From assembly GCA_004431415.1 (NCBI GenBank), contig QPMI01000614.1, positions 1 through 64,000 on the forward strand: a DNA stretch of 64,000 nt. Reading direction: 5' to 3'. Numbering within the stretch: the first letter of the stretch is position 1; the number at the start of each line of letters is the position of its first letter. The translations under genes and the position numbers were made by a program. Shown here piece by piece: positions 10,325 through 22,098 of the stretch. This stretch comes from Cyanophora paradoxa. Its lineage: Eukaryota; Glaucocystophyceae; Cyanophorales; Cyanophoraceae. The notes under the pieces were generated by a model. It saw nothing but the letters and a program-made list of their open reading frames with translations, had not been told where the DNA came from and ran no database searches.

Positions 10325-13008
10325 ATGCAGAAGCTATCCGCGTGCGGGAAGTTGTTCGCCAGAAGACCAGGATTGCGCGAGCGCGGGAAGTCGCGACACG
10401 GCCCTCTCCTCGCGCGGTGCCTGGCCGCAGGGCGTTCTTCGGCTCCAGCCTCGGCAACGGATCTCTCCTTCATGCATCACTTGTTCAGCTAACCGCAAAG
10501 ACGGGGAGGCAGCGCCTCAGGCTCAACCCCGGCTCAGTCGGGGGTCAGACCGGCCGGACCTTTTGGCTCCGCGCCTCAGCAAGCTCTGTTGCGGATCCGC
10601 CTTCTGAAGCTGAGGATATCGCTACGGAGTCGGAAGAAGAACCAGCGGATGAGGATTCTGTGGAAACGCTCGAAACCTCGACAGCAGCAGCGCCGGCGGG
10701 CCCGACTAGCGAAGTTCTCCGTGCGCGGGGCTTCTCGAATCTTTTCGAGTGCGTTGGACCAGCCGTTGAGCGTGGCGAGCCAGCGTGGGACCTCAAGTTG
10801 CGGCGCACTTACGACCTGCCGTTGACATCACAAGATATTGTCCTGTTCGGCCGCGTCGTGAGGGTCTGGAAGCTCTTCGTCACTGTTTCTCCCTTAATCA
10901 GCCTCGTTATCCCTCCCCCGATCATCTTCGCCATCTGCGCGGCGATCTTCGCCGCGTACGACTACCGCCGGCCCAACGGCGTCGCGGCGGCCGCGCGACG
11001 CTTCGCGGAGAAGCCACCAAACCCTCGGGCGATCGTCGTCGGAGCCTATACGCGCGCGGTGGACGGTGTGATCAACGCCTGCCGGAGTGTGAGGCGCGGC
11101 GTCCAGGAGACGGCCGACAACGCGCGGCAGTCAGTCGTGCGCGGCGTCAACAACGCGACGGGTGCCGTTGCGCGCGCGGCGGAGCACACGACGGGCTCGA
11201 TCGCTCGGACCTTCGACAACGCCACGGGCGCCGTGCGGACGAGCGTGACGAACACCGGCCGCTCGATCCACAGCGGCGTCACGGGCGCCGTGGGCGCGGT
11301 GGCGCGGACGGTGGACGGGACGGTCGGCGCGGCGGGACGGGGCGTGGTCTCGGTGGTGGGCAAGGTGCTCCCCGTCGGGCGTGCCGCGGCGACCGTTTCG
11401 GCGGTGGCGGCGGCGCTCGTGTCGGACCCGGGCCCCATCCCCGTCGCCATCTCGGCGAACAAGACCCGCTCCATCGCCGCGCCGCCCTCGGCCATCTCCC
11501 TCCGCCCCGAGCGCCGCCAGCGGCGCCGCCCGCTCGCTCAGCGCGACTCGGGCGCCCCCGCCGCCTCCTTCAGCCTCCCCTCCCGCTCCGCAAGCCCCGT
11601 CTCCCGCCGCCCCCGCCGCGCCGCCGCCCCTGCCGCCGCCAGCAGGGCCGCCACCCCCCGCTCCCGCCCCGGCCCCGCCGCCTCGCCCATCTCCCTCAGC
11701 CCCCCGACCTCCTCCGCGTCCCCCTCCGGCGCGCCCGCCCCGACGCCCCCCGCGCCTCGCCGCCCCCGAGCCGCCCCGCTCCTCTCCCTTCCGGGTGGCC
11801 CCCGCCCGCAAGACGCGGCCGGCGGCGGCGATGGACCCCGTCGGGCCGCCGCCGGGGCTGGACCCCAACGTGAGCGTCCTCGTCGACCCCGACAGCCGGT
11901 TCGCCGCCATGGAGGGCCTCCAGGTGCCGTCCCGCCCCCGCCCCTGCCCGCCCGCCCCGCGCCGCCCCCGCTGAGCGCCTTTGGCAGGTTCACTACAAGA
12001 TGGCGACGGCGCTGCGGGCGGCGGAGGCTGCGCCGGCGCCCGACTCTGGGGCGGTCTACATCCACGGCTTCGGCGGCTCGTCGTTCACGTGGCGGCACGT
12101 CCTCGAGCCGACCTCGGTCGTCGTCGGCGCCGCCATCGCGTTCGACCGGCCGGCGTTCGGCCTCACGTCGCGGCCCAAGACCCGCACGCCGACGCCCGGC
12201 TCGGGGCCCTACGCGGACGCCTTCGCGGCGCGCCTCGCGGCGCAGTTCATCGACCGCGCCAAGCTCCGCCGCACCGTCCTCGTCGCGTGCGCCCCGCCCC
12301 GCCCGCTGGGCCGGCCCCGCTGACGAGCGGCGCGCGCAGGCACGCGTCGGCGGCGCCGATCGCGATCGAGGCGTACCTGAAGCGGCCGGACCGCGTCTCG
12401 GGATCGTGCTCGTGGCCCCCTCGATGCCCCTCCCGACCCTCGCGGAGATGACGGCCGGGCCCTCGCCCATCTCCGCCGCCCTCTCCTTCGGCAAGCGCCT
12501 CGCCTCGCGCGCGGCGGCCTCGGCGGCGATCGCGGCGTCGGGGGCGGAGACGGTGCGGGCGATGCGGGAGGACCCGATGGGCTTCCTCTCCCAGGCCTTC
12601 GCCGCCCCGGAGGCCATCGGGCAGGACACCGTCGAGGGCTACACCCGCGTGCGCCCCGCCGCCCCCGCTGCATTTGCCGCGCCCCCGCTGACGCGGCGGG
12701 CCCCGCAGGCGATGACGCTGCCGGAGTGGGAGGCGGGGATGCTGGCCTCGGTGGCGGCCAACGCCGGCGGGCCGCTGGCGCAGGACGTGGCGATGCGGCT
12801 CGCGGACATCGAGATCCCCGTGCTCATCCTCAACGGCGAGAGCGACGCGGTGGCCTCCAAGGGTACGACCAGCAAGCTGCGGCGGGTGCTCCCCAACTGC
12901 ACCGTCAAGACGCTGCGCGGCTGCGGGCACCTCCCCCAGGAGGAGCAGCCGGTCGCCTTCGTGCGCGCCGTCGCCGAGTTCATCGCCACCATCAACGCCG
13001 ACGAGTGA
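10325..13008 (+). CDS. Alpha/beta hydrolase with lipid-droplet-like N-terminal region
   Basis: The C-terminal half is an alpha/beta hydrolase like plastid-type plant members: LVDPDSRF...HYK entry, IHGFGGSSFTW oxyanion region, FDRPAFGLTSR, the elbow VAHASAAP with the nucleophile Ser, LILNGESDAV (acid) and CGHLPQEEQP (His). Introns 11924-11987, 12287-12339 and 12649-12708 fit by phase. The N-terminal half has an acidic stretch, a hydrophobic hairpin with central prolines (SLVIPPPIIFAICAAIF, about 10897-10950) and about ten amphipathic Ala/Thr/Val/Arg-rich repeats (11060-11380), a pattern of lipid-droplet or membrane-surface proteins. A Pro-rich linker at 11500-11820 needs a frame change I could not place. 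Near 12404 the hydrolase frame shifts by one base (SG then IVLVAPS). An ATG at 10325 starts a transit-peptide-like stretch, but the 5' exons are uncertain. Substrate unknown; an esterase or lipase role is inferred. Confidence 0.7.
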
Positions 13009-13479
13009 GCCCCGCGGGGCCCCCCTGCCCCCGCCCTTTCCAGCGTATCCACCTACGTACCGTCATTTCCATTTCGAGCGCTGGGCCGGCCCCGCGGCCC
13101 CTCCGGCGCGCCCCGATTTTGATTTTCGCGTGCTCTTTGTGTTTGCAGGAGTACAGTTAGATGTAGGATCGAGGAACGTAGTATCGTTCATGGCTCTGTA
13201 TAATCAGCCGTTCTTGAAGCGAGGTGTAGTGTCCATCCAGTGCGTGAATGCAAGCAAGATTCAAGGTCCCGTGCGAGGGCGGGTTGGCGGGGTGGGAATC
13301 GCTCTGGAGTCGCCGCGGCGCTAGCCTCCATGGCCAAGGGCACGCCTCGCAGAGAGAGTCGCAGGGCAGGGGCCGATCGATAGCTCGGGATAGGCGAGTT
13401 TGCTATTGGAAGGGTGCACAGGCGCATGCGCATCGCCCAACTTGGCGGCACGCGAGCGTGGGCGCAAGCGCAGCCGATG
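13009..13479. other. Convergent intergenic region
   Basis: Space between the convergent hydrolase and DUF4211 genes. Only short open frames without motifs are seen, so this is probably the 3' UTRs and terminators of both genes. No clear polyadenylation word stands out. Confidence 0.4.
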
Positions 13480-16400
13480 CTAGTACTCGCCGTCGCCGCC
13501 CTCATCGCTCCAGTCGCTGCCGGCGCCGGCCGGCGCCCCCGCCCCCTCGTCCTCGTCGTCGTCGGAGGGCGGGGCGTCGTGCTCCTCGGCGAGCTCCTCG
13601 ATGAGCGCCGCCGTCGCCTCGTCGACGTCCTCGCCGCCGGCCGCGTACGCCTCCGTCCGGTCAAGCAGCTCCCGCAGCTTGAAGAAGCGCTGCCCCCCCG
13701 CCCCGCGTCACGCCCCGTGCGCGCTGCCCGGGGCGGCGGGGGCGGCGGGGGGCGGGGCGCACGCTGTGGATCCACTTGCGCGCCGAGCGGGTCGAGAAGA
13801 CGCGCTCGACCCACTGCCGCCCCGCGTCGGGCGCGAGCGGCGGGCGGCGGGGCGGGCGGGGCGGGGCGGGGCGAGCGGGACCTGGGGCCGGGGCTCCTTG
13901 GGGCGGCGCGGGTGGCGGGCGTGGAGGAGGCGGACGCGGGCGGCGACCTTGCGGGCGAGGCGGAGCGGCAGGTGGTGCAGCGAGTGGAAGAGCACCGTCC
14001 GCGCGTGGCAGTGCCGCCCCAGCAGGAACACCCGCGAGGCGCCCCGCTCCGCCCCTCCCCGCCCTGCGCCCCTTGGTACCCCGCCGGCGGCGCGGGCGGG
14101 GCGGGGCGGGCGGGCAGCGCACGGCGGCGCCCTGGCTCCAGCACGCCTCGGCGTCGTACGGGCTGCCGATGAGGGTCACCTGCGGCGCCGCGTGAGGGCG
14201 GGCGGGCAGAGGCACGGGCCGGCGGGACCGAAGGGAGCGGGCCTTCCAGCTGGAGGGGTGGTTGGAGCGCCCGCACGCCTCGCAGCTGCCGCGGGGCGCC
14301 CTCGGCCGGGCCCAAGGCGCGCGCGGGCGGCGGGGGCGGCGGGGGCGGCGCGCACTCGCCAAGGGGCAGGGTCAGCTTGAAGTCGTCGTAGCGGGGCAGG
14401 GAGCGCAGCGCGGTGCGGAACGGCTCCTTCCACGCCGAGGAGGTCACCAGGAAGCGGTTGCGGTCCTCCACCGCCCGCCGCACCGCCCCGATCGCCCGCC
14501 GCCACTTCCCCTCTGCCCCCGCCCGACAGTCAGGGCGGGGCGGAGGGGGCGGAGCCGGCAGATTGAGCCGGGGCGCACGGTGGGCGTAGCGGGCCGCGAA
14601 CTGGCGAAACAGGGGAAGGGTCAGGCGGGCCCTCAGCGCTTCAACGCCCCCGAAGCGAAGCGCTGGGCCGAGGACCGACCTGGGGGTTGGCGGTGCAGTT
14701 GGCGTAGAACTCGACGAGCGCCGCGAAGTGCTCCTCCAGCGTCGCCGACGCCCCCGCCCCTGCCCCGCCCCCGCCCCCGCTCGCACCCCCGCAGCGGCGG
14801 GGGGTGGGGCGCGGCGCGGCGGGCGGCGCGTGGGCGCACCCATCTGGCTCAGGAAGCTCTGGATCGTGCGCGTCCCGTCCGCGTTCCCCCCTTCCTCCTC
14901 CTCTTCTTCTTCCTCCTCCTCGTCCTCGTCCTCGTCGCCTGCGGCCTTGTCCCCTCGCCGCGCGGCGCGCCGCTTGCGCTCCTCGCGGTCCTGCCGCCGC
15001 CCCGTCACGGCCGGGTCGGGCGGGCGGAGCGGTGCGGCGGGCGGACGACGGAGGAGACGAAGCGCTCGAGGCGGCGGTCGACGGCGGCCTCGGCCTCCTC
15101 CTCCCGCAGCGCAAAGGCCCGGTACACGTCCACACCCTCCCCGTCCCCCTCCTCCGGCCCCCCACCCCCCCTCCTGCGTGCCTCTCATGGGCGGAGTGCG
15201 GCGGGGCGTGCGGGGCGGGGCGCGCGGGGCCGGGGCGGACCGGGAGCGGCCGCTGGAGGGCGTGTCGCGGCGGCGGGAGCTGGAACCGGCGGAGCGGCGG
15301 CCGGTCGAGGGCCTGCGGGAGCTGCTCGAGGGCGCCCCGGCCCCGCCCCCGCGCCGCCCCGGCGTTTTCGCCTCCTCCCCGCCGCCGCCACCGCCCTCGC
15401 CCTCGCCCTCGCTCGAGTCGTCCCGGCGCCGGCGCCGCCGGCCGCTGGACCCTCCGCTCGGCTCCCCGGCCGCTTGGCCGCGGGCGGTGCGCTTCCGCTT
15501 CGGCTCCGGCCCCTTCTCCTGCTCGTCCTCCTCGTCCCCCTCCTCCCCCTCCTCCTGCTCCTCCTCCTCGCCGTCGACGAGCCAGCCGTCCATGTCGTCC
15601 CCGCCCTCCTCCTCCTCGCTCTCCCTGCCCCCGCCCGCCCCGTCGACCCCGCACATCTTCCCGGCCCGCCCCGCGCCCCGCACCGGTCTGCATGCAGGAA
15701 GCGGCTCTTCGGCCGCGCCCGCCGCTCCACTGGCGCCCGCGCCCGCCGCACCCTGCGCCACGGCTCGCCGGCCGCGGAGGAGGCGAGCATGGGGGGTAGG
15801 GGCAGGGGCGCACGGAGACTCCGGTTCGGGCTCGGGCTCGGGCTCGGGGGAGGCCGGCGCGCGCCGACCGCGCCCCGGCGGCTTCCGCCGCGCCGGAGAG
15901 GCCTGGCCCCACGCAATCAGCTCCGATCCAGGACCCCGGGGCGGCAGCGCGCGCACCGCTGGCTTGCGGGCCCCCCTGCCCCGCGCGGCCTCCTTGTGAT
16001 CCTCCTCCTTCTCCTCCTCATCCTTCTCCTCGCCCCGGAGCCCGCCGCGCCGCCGCTTCCTCGCACCCGCCCCCGCCGCCGCCTCCTCCTCGTCGTCGGC
16101 GGAGCGTCGGCCGGGTCGGCCCCGCGCCGGCCGCCGCCGCTTCGACGTGCGCCTCTCCTCCTCGACCTCCTCGTCCTGCTCTTGCTCCTCGTCCTCGTCG
16201 TCACCGCGGGGGCGGCCCCGGCGGGCGCGGGAGCTCCGGGCGGCCTCCCGCCCGCGGCCCCGGGCGCTGCGGCCCAGCTCCTCGCGGCCCGCCTCCTCCT
16301 CCTCATCCCCCTCCTCCTCGGGCTCGTACCCCTCCTCCTCCTCCTCCTCCTGGCCGCCGCCGCCGGCCTCCTCGTCGTCCTCGATGAAGTCCTCCATCTC

Positions 16401-17994
16401 GGGGTGCACGCGGCTCCTGCGCGGCGCCCCGCTCAGCGCCGGAGGAGGCAGCCCCCGCCTTCTTGTGCACCGCTTGCGCCTGCCCCCGGTGCCGCCGCGG
16501 GCCGGCCGCCGCGCTACTCTCCGCGAGGAGGGCTTCTCCTCCACATCGTACTCCTCTTCCTCTCCCTCATCCTCCTCTTCGCTGGCGGGGCGGCGACGGG
16601 AGGGGGCTCGGCCTCCGGGTGTGCGGCGCGCGCGGGGCGGGGGCGCCGGGGCCTCCGCCTCGTCGCTCGACTCCGAGGCGCCAGACGGGCGGAAGCTCTC
16701 GTCGCTCTCCGCCCCGCCACCACCCCTGCCCCCGATGTCAGCTCCCGCGCCGCCCGCGCCGCCCCGCCCCGCGCACCGCTTCCGCCGCGTCGCGCGCGCC
16801 GCGGGCGAGGCCGCCGCCGTCCCGCTCGCCCTGCTGCGCAGCGCGTTGGCCCAGAGCGCGACGCGGCCGCAGCGGCGCTGGGGCACCGGCTCGGGCGCCG
16901 CGGCTGGGGCTCGGGCTCGGTCGCCTCCCCTCCCCCTCCTCCTCTTCTTCCGCCGGCTGCCGCCGCGACGCCGCCGGCCTCCGGGCGCGACGCTTCGGCT
17001 CCGCACCCTCTTTCGGGCTCGAGTGCCGATGGCTGCGCGGCGCGCGGCGGCGCTCCTGGTGCGCGCCCTCGCGGCCGCTGCGGGGGGGTGGGCGGGGCGG
17101 CGGGGCGGGGGCGGGCGGGCCGCACGAGGCGTCGGGGTCGTACTCGGCCTCGCCCTCGGAGCCGTCGCCCTCCTCGCCCTCCGCCCCGGCCTCGGGCTCG
17201 TACTCCGCCTCCCCCTCCCCCTCCGACCCGCCCGCCTCCGCCGGCACCTGCGCTCCCGTCAGGGCATCCGTCGGGAGGCGGGCGGGCAGGGCGGGCACCA
17301 GAGGGACGGGCGGGGTCGGCGGGGCCGGGGAGGGCACCTCGTCGTCGTCGTCGTCCACGAGGTCGACGACGATCGGCGGCGGCCGCGGCGGCGGCGGCAG
17401 CACGATCACGTCGTCGTCCTCCTCCTCTTCTGTCCCGTGCGCCGCCGCCGGTGCCGCCGGTCCGCTCGGCTGCTCCGCGCCGCCCGCGGGAACTTCGGCG
17501 GGTGCGGGCGCCAGCTGTGGACTCAGCGCGGGCTGCGGGGCACGCGGAGCTTGCGCCTGGAGTTCCACCGAGTGCGAGGAAGCGCCCTGCACGCGCTGAA
17601 AAGCAGCCGACGCAGCGGGCGCTGCGGCTGCCGACGGCTGAACGCTCTCTTGCGGATATGGCGGCACCGGCGAGCGCGACGGCGTGCTCGAACCACCCTC
17701 CTCGTCATCGTCGTCTATGATGCTCTTGTTCTTGCGCCTTCCGCGCCTCGAAAGAGGGACGAAATTCTCGTCGTCGTCGCTTCCCGCGTTTCGCTGGGCG
17801 GGCGTCGAGAGGAGCTGGAGCGGGTCATCGGTCTGTTCTCCACTCTGATCTTCCTTGCTCTGCCTGCTGCGCGCGTGCGGCTGGCCTTGGTGCTGGGCAT
17901 CGCGCCGCTGCTGCAGCTGGCGCCGCAGGTGCTCTGCCGTCTCCCGCGCTGCAGCCTCTTCCTCCTCGTCGATGTCGATGCGGTATCGCGGCAT
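13480..17994 (-). CDS. DUF4211 nuclear protein with acidic/basic low-complexity regions and SIMs
   Basis: The ATG at 17994 begins MPRYRIDIDEEEE. The N-terminal third contains two SUMO-interacting-like motifs (VIVLP and IVVDLVDDDDDE, about 17420-17340). A very long middle of alternating Asp/Glu runs and Arg/Lys/Ser blocks follows (about 17240-15000). The C-terminal part matches DUF4211: SFLSQMG, HFAALVEFYANCT, SSAWKEPFRTALRSLP, CEACGRSNHP (Cys pair), VTLIGSPYDAEACW, LGRHCHARTVLFHSLHH and WIHSRFFKLRELLDRTEAY. It ends in an acidic DGEY at 13480. Several short C-rich introns interrupt the domain, for example one starting GTGCGCCCCGCC after WIHS. DUF4211 proteins are nuclear and of poorly known, chromatin-linked function. 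The frame alternates in the low-complexity part, so exact exons there are uncertain. Confidence 0.75.
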
Positions 17995-18077
17995 CCCGCC
18001 GCCACTGCAGCCGACGGCACCGCAGGCAGGAGGGGGGGAGAAGCGGCGTTGCAACTTGTCCTTGGGCCGACCGAACG
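17995..18077. promoter_or_regulatory. Probable bidirectional promoter
   Basis: Only 83 bp separate the start codons of the divergent DUF4211 and P-loop kinase genes. Both starts are supported by protein similarity, so promoter and 5' leader elements must be shared or lie within the genes. No TATA box is visible. Confidence 0.45.
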
Positions 18078-19275
18078 ATGCCCGCCTTCGCCTTGAGCAC
18101 GGCCGCAGCGCCTGCGCAGCGCGCGCGGCCCAGCCCAGCAAGCTATGAAAGGCACGCCTGCTACGCGTCGCGGCCGGCGGAGGAGCTTTCCAGCCGCGTC
18201 TCGGCCGACCGCGCGCCGAACGCGAGGCGAGCGCGCTTCTTCGGCTCTCCGGTGTTCGTCTCCGCCCGCCCGTCGTGCTCGGGGTTCCGGCACGCGGCGG
18301 CGCCGTTCGTGCCGGCCGTCGCCTCGCAGCGGGTCGTGCCGGGCAGGGACATGCGCGAGGTGTACAGGGTGCGCCGCCGCCTCCGACGTCTCCTAGGCTT
18401 CGACGTTGGCGGCGCGGTGCCCGAGCGACGCTGCGCGCAGGCGCTGGCGGACGAGCTGCTGGCGAAGATGCCGGCGGAGGGCAAGTATATCGTGGCCATC
18501 GCTGGGGCGCCGGGGAGCGGCAAGTCGACGACGGCGGGGGCGGTGTGCGAGCTGGTGAACGCCGCGCGGCCGGGCTCGGCGGTGGTCTTCCCCATGGACG
18601 GCTTCCACCTCTACCGCCGCGAGCTCGACCTCTTCCCGGACCCCGCGCAGGGCGCGCCCCGCCCCGCCCCGCTGGTCCCGCCGGCGAGCGGGAGCCGCCG
18701 GCTAACGTGGCGGGGCAGCGCACGCGCGGCGGGGCAGCCCGTGGACCTTCAACCCCGAGAAGCTCGTCGCCGTCCTCCGCAAGCTCCGGGCCGATGGAGC
18801 TGTGCGCCCGCCCGCCCGCCCCGTCGCTGCCCGAGCGGGTGCGAGCTGGCGGGGGCAGGTGAAGGCGCCGTCGTTCGACCACGGGGTGGGGGACCCGGTG
18901 GAGGAGGACATCGAGATCACGCCGGCGCACCGCGTGGTGCTCCTCGAGGGCAACTACGTGCTCCTCGACGAGCCCCACTGGCGCGACATCGGCCCCCTCG
19001 TCGACGACACCTGGCCCGCCCCCCCGCCCCGCCCCGCCGCCCCGCCCCGCCGCCCCGCGCCGCCCGCGCCGAGGCGGGCGGGGGCGGGGCGCAGGTACAT
19101 CGACGTGGACGTGGACGCGGCGATGGAGCGGGTGGTGCGGCGGCACATGGCGGCGTGGGGCGTCGACGAGGGGCGGGCGCGGGCGCGGGCGGACTCGAAC
19201 GACCGGCCCAACGCGCTCCTCATCGCCGCCACCAAGCCCCGCGCCTCCACCGTCGTCCCCTCCCTGCCCCTCTGA
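18078..19275 (+). CDS. P-loop kinase, uridine kinase/PRK-like
   Basis: Member of the uridine kinase/phosphoribulokinase-like P-loop family (YFH7/FrcK type), which phosphorylates a small sugar or nucleoside-like substrate using ATP. Walker A is GAPGSGKST (near 18508), followed by VVFPMDGFHLYRREL with the Asp-Gly-Phe-His substrate motif, SPWTFNPEKL, FDHGVGDPVEEDI, VVLLEGNYVLLD (Walker B-like), VVRRHMAAWG, and the terminal SNDRPNALLI motif. Exons are 18078-18651, 18719-18801, 18859-19013 and 19095-19275. Introns 1 and 3 use GC donors (GCGCGCCCC and GCCCGCC) because only these restore the conserved DPAQAHARRG and TW-YIDVD reading. The N-terminal 100 residues are Arg/Ala/Ser-rich and could be an organelle transit peptide. 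The exact substrate is unknown. Confidence 0.85.
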
Positions 19276-19694
19276 GCCCCGGCCCCAGCCGGCCCCGCGC
19301 CCCGCCCCCCCACGCCACCCCACCTGCCTCTCCCGAGCCTCGCGCGTCCCCGGCCCAACCCGTGACCAACCCCTCCCCTCCCCTCCCCGATCCACCTTCC
19401 CGATAGTTTCGTGAATGTAAATTCTTCGCGAGTTCAACGGCCGTTTGGGCTAGTGGTTCGCGCGCTCCGTCGCAGCTCCGCCGCGGTGCGCGACCTTGAG
19501 CTCTGGCCTGGGGCGCCGAGGGCGCATTCCCGTGCAAGTCGAAGTTGAAGCTGACCGATAACTTCGTAACGCGCGCGTTTGAACACAAATGTGAACGGAA
19601 TGGAGGGGCAGAACGACGTTGACATTCAGATCTGAAGAGGACAGAACGAAACGGTCGTGGGCGGCGCCGGGGTCGGTGGTGCGAGCGGGGGGCG

Positions 19695-21849
19695 TCAGAG
19701 GCCAGCGGGGGCGGGTGAGATGACGAGGCCCGGGGGCAGGCCGGGCCCCAGGCTGAGAGCCCCGACGCTGGAGCTGTCGAGGGCGAGGTGGGCGAGGAGG
19801 GGACAGCGGGCGACGCGGAGGCGGCGGACGGAGGGGCAGTCGGAGACGGCGAGGCGGCGGAGGGCGGGGAAGCCGTCGAGCTCGAGGGCGGCGAGGGGCC
19901 GGCAGCGGGCGAGGGCGAGGGCGGTGAGGCCGTGGCGGGGGGCGGCGAGGAGCGGGGCGAGGAGGGCCTCCGTGAGGCAGTCGAGGTCGGCGAGGCGGAG
20001 GTCGCGCAGCGCGGCGCCCGCCGTCACCCGCACCAGCCCCGCCCGCAGGCCCCCCAGCCGCAGCGACGTCGCCCGCGGGCACGCCACCGAGAGCAGCGAG
20101 AGGCGCCCCGCGGGGGCCTCCAGCCGCACCCCGGCGAGGTCGACGGCGGGGCAGCGCGGCAGGTGCAGGAGGAGGGAGGGTCCCCGCACGGCGAGGCGGC
20201 GCGCGTAGAGGGCGCAGGGGGCGGCGAGGCGCACCTCGCCGCCCGCCTCCTCGGCCCACGCCTCCTCGGGGCCTCGGGGGCGGCGGCGGGGCGGCCGGCG
20301 GCTCCCACCAGGGGGCCCGGGGCGGGGCTCGGGGCCGGGCCCGACGAGGAGGCGGCGGAGGGGCAGGGCGGCGAGGGCGGCGGCGGAGGCCCCCCACTCG
20401 AGGCCCCCACAGGCCTCGAGGACCTCCACGGGGGTCCCGCGGGCCCCGTCGAGCGCCAGCGGGCAGCCCTCCACGCGCACCCGCCGCAGCCGCGGGCACT
20501 CCTCCAGCCACACCGAGAGCACCAGGTCCCCGCCCGCTGCCCCCGGCCTCAGGAGGGGCGCGGGCGGGCGGGGCGGGGGGCGGGGGGGCGGGGCGGGCAC
20601 AGTCGCGATCGTGGGCGAGGAGGAGCTCCTCGAGGGCGGGGCAGGCGCGGGCCTCGAGCGAGGGCACGGCGAGGCCCTCGGGGGCCCCCGCCTGCGGCCC
20701 GCAGTAGAGCCGGAACGACCGCAGCCGCGGGCATCCCGCGAGGACGAGGGGCCCGATGGGCCCCTCGAGGAAGCTGAGGTCGAGGGCGACGAGGCGGGCG
20801 GCGAGGGCGGCGAGGGCGGGGGCGGGCGCCCCGCAGAAGAGCCCGCACGTGTCGAGGCGCTCCAGGGCCGGCGCCTCCGCGAGGCGCTCGAGCAGCGGCT
20901 CGAGGTCGGCCGCCCAGGGCCCCGCCTCCCGCTCCAGCCGCAGCTCCCGCAGCGGCTCGCGCCGGGCGAGCAGCCGGAGGAGCGCCGCCACGCCGGCCCC
21001 GTCCACCCCGCCCCCACCGCCAGCCGCAGCCGCGCCAGGCGGCCCCACGGATCCGCCTCGCCCCCGGAGCCGGAAGCGGTGGGGCCGGGGGCGGGCTGGA
21101 GGGCGGCGTGGAGGGGCGGGACGGCCTCCGGCTCGGCGGAGAGGGAAAGGGATTGCAGGCGCGGGGCCGCGCCGGCGAGGGCCCGGCACACCGCCCGCTC
21201 TGGCCCCGCCCCGCCCCGCGGCGTCGGAGGGGCGCGGAGAGGGACCGGGGGGGCGGGGCGGGGCGCACGAGGGGCACGCGGTCGGAGAGGGCGAGGTGGC
21301 GGAGGGAGGGGCCCCAGGCCTCGAGCAGGGCGGCCGCGGCGGCCCCGAACTCCTCCTCGTGCGAGCCCGAGAGCAGGTGCAGGCCCGCCACCGCCGGCGC
21401 CGTCGCCATCAGCGCCCGCGCCTGCGCCCCCGCATCAAGGGCGCCGGCGCCGGCGCACGGGCCGCGCGCCAGGCCGCCGCAGGCGCACCTGGGCGACGGA
21501 GAGGGGGCCGTCGATGCAGATACTCTCGATCGGCGCAGTCGATGCTGTCCGCTTCGCCCGCCACTGCGCGAGCGCCAGCACCTTCGTCGCCGACCCGTGG
21601 AGCACGCACGACGACCCAAGAGCCTCCGTTGCGAGTCTGCAAGAGCGGCACACGTCGGCCGGTGCGACCAGTGCTAGACCAGTGCACGGCTAGAGCAGTG
21701 CGAGTAGCTATGGTGCTCGGATTGAGCGCGCACGCGCGCGTTCACCTCAGGAAGGACGAACAGACGAGCGAGAGCCGCACTGTCTCGACGGGCCCTAGGG
21801 TGTTCAACACTGAGACTAACACCGCGTCGGGAAGATCCAGGAGGTGCAT
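19695..21849 (-). CDS. F-box/LRR-like protein
   Basis: An F-box is read from the ATG at 21849: LLDLPDAVLVSVLNTLGPVE then LSLVCSSFLR. It splices in phase (GTGAAC donor, CTCTTGCAG acceptor near 21645) to LATEALGSSC. Later exons carry degenerate leucine-rich repeats: GLHLLSGSHEEEF, RHLALSDRVPL, LRELRLEREAG, LERLDTCGLFCG, LVALDLSFLEG, LEELLLAHD, RLRRVRVEGCPL and LRRLAVSDCPSV, to the stop at 19695. F-box proteins bind Skp1 in SCF ubiquitin ligases and use the LRR face for substrates; that role is inferred. The gene could start further upstream, since the frame is open leftward with an acidic stretch. It is divergent from the MFS transporter gene. Confidence 0.7.
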
Positions 21850-22098
21850 CGCGGCACGCTCCCTCTGTGAGACGGTCCGAACTGGATCAAGAACCGCTGC
21901 GGCGACGATCCGAGGTGGATCGTGGTCAGCGCACGAAGTGTTGGCGCTACCGGTCGGTACCCTTGTGTTGACCAGCGGCGGCTCTTTGCACTCGGTCGAA
22001 GCTGCGGCACGCTTCTCTTCATCTGCAGGCGATGGTGTGTCAATGCTGAGCAGCTGAGCAGGCCAGCTGCGGGCCAGCCGGAGCAGTAGCCGCAGCGC

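Noticed and set aside
14262-17720. A 1152-codon open frame on the plus strand across the DUF4211 gene
   Set aside because: It is a shadow of GC-rich antisense DNA. It has only runs of Leu/Pro/Arg/Ala opposite Glu/Asp/Arg codons, and the minus strand carries the conserved DUF4211 motifs.
19440-19530. tRNA candidate (GGCTAGTGGTTCGCGC resembles a D-arm/A-box)
   Set aside because: No matching T-arm GGTTCGANTCC and no acceptor-stem pairing at the expected distance.
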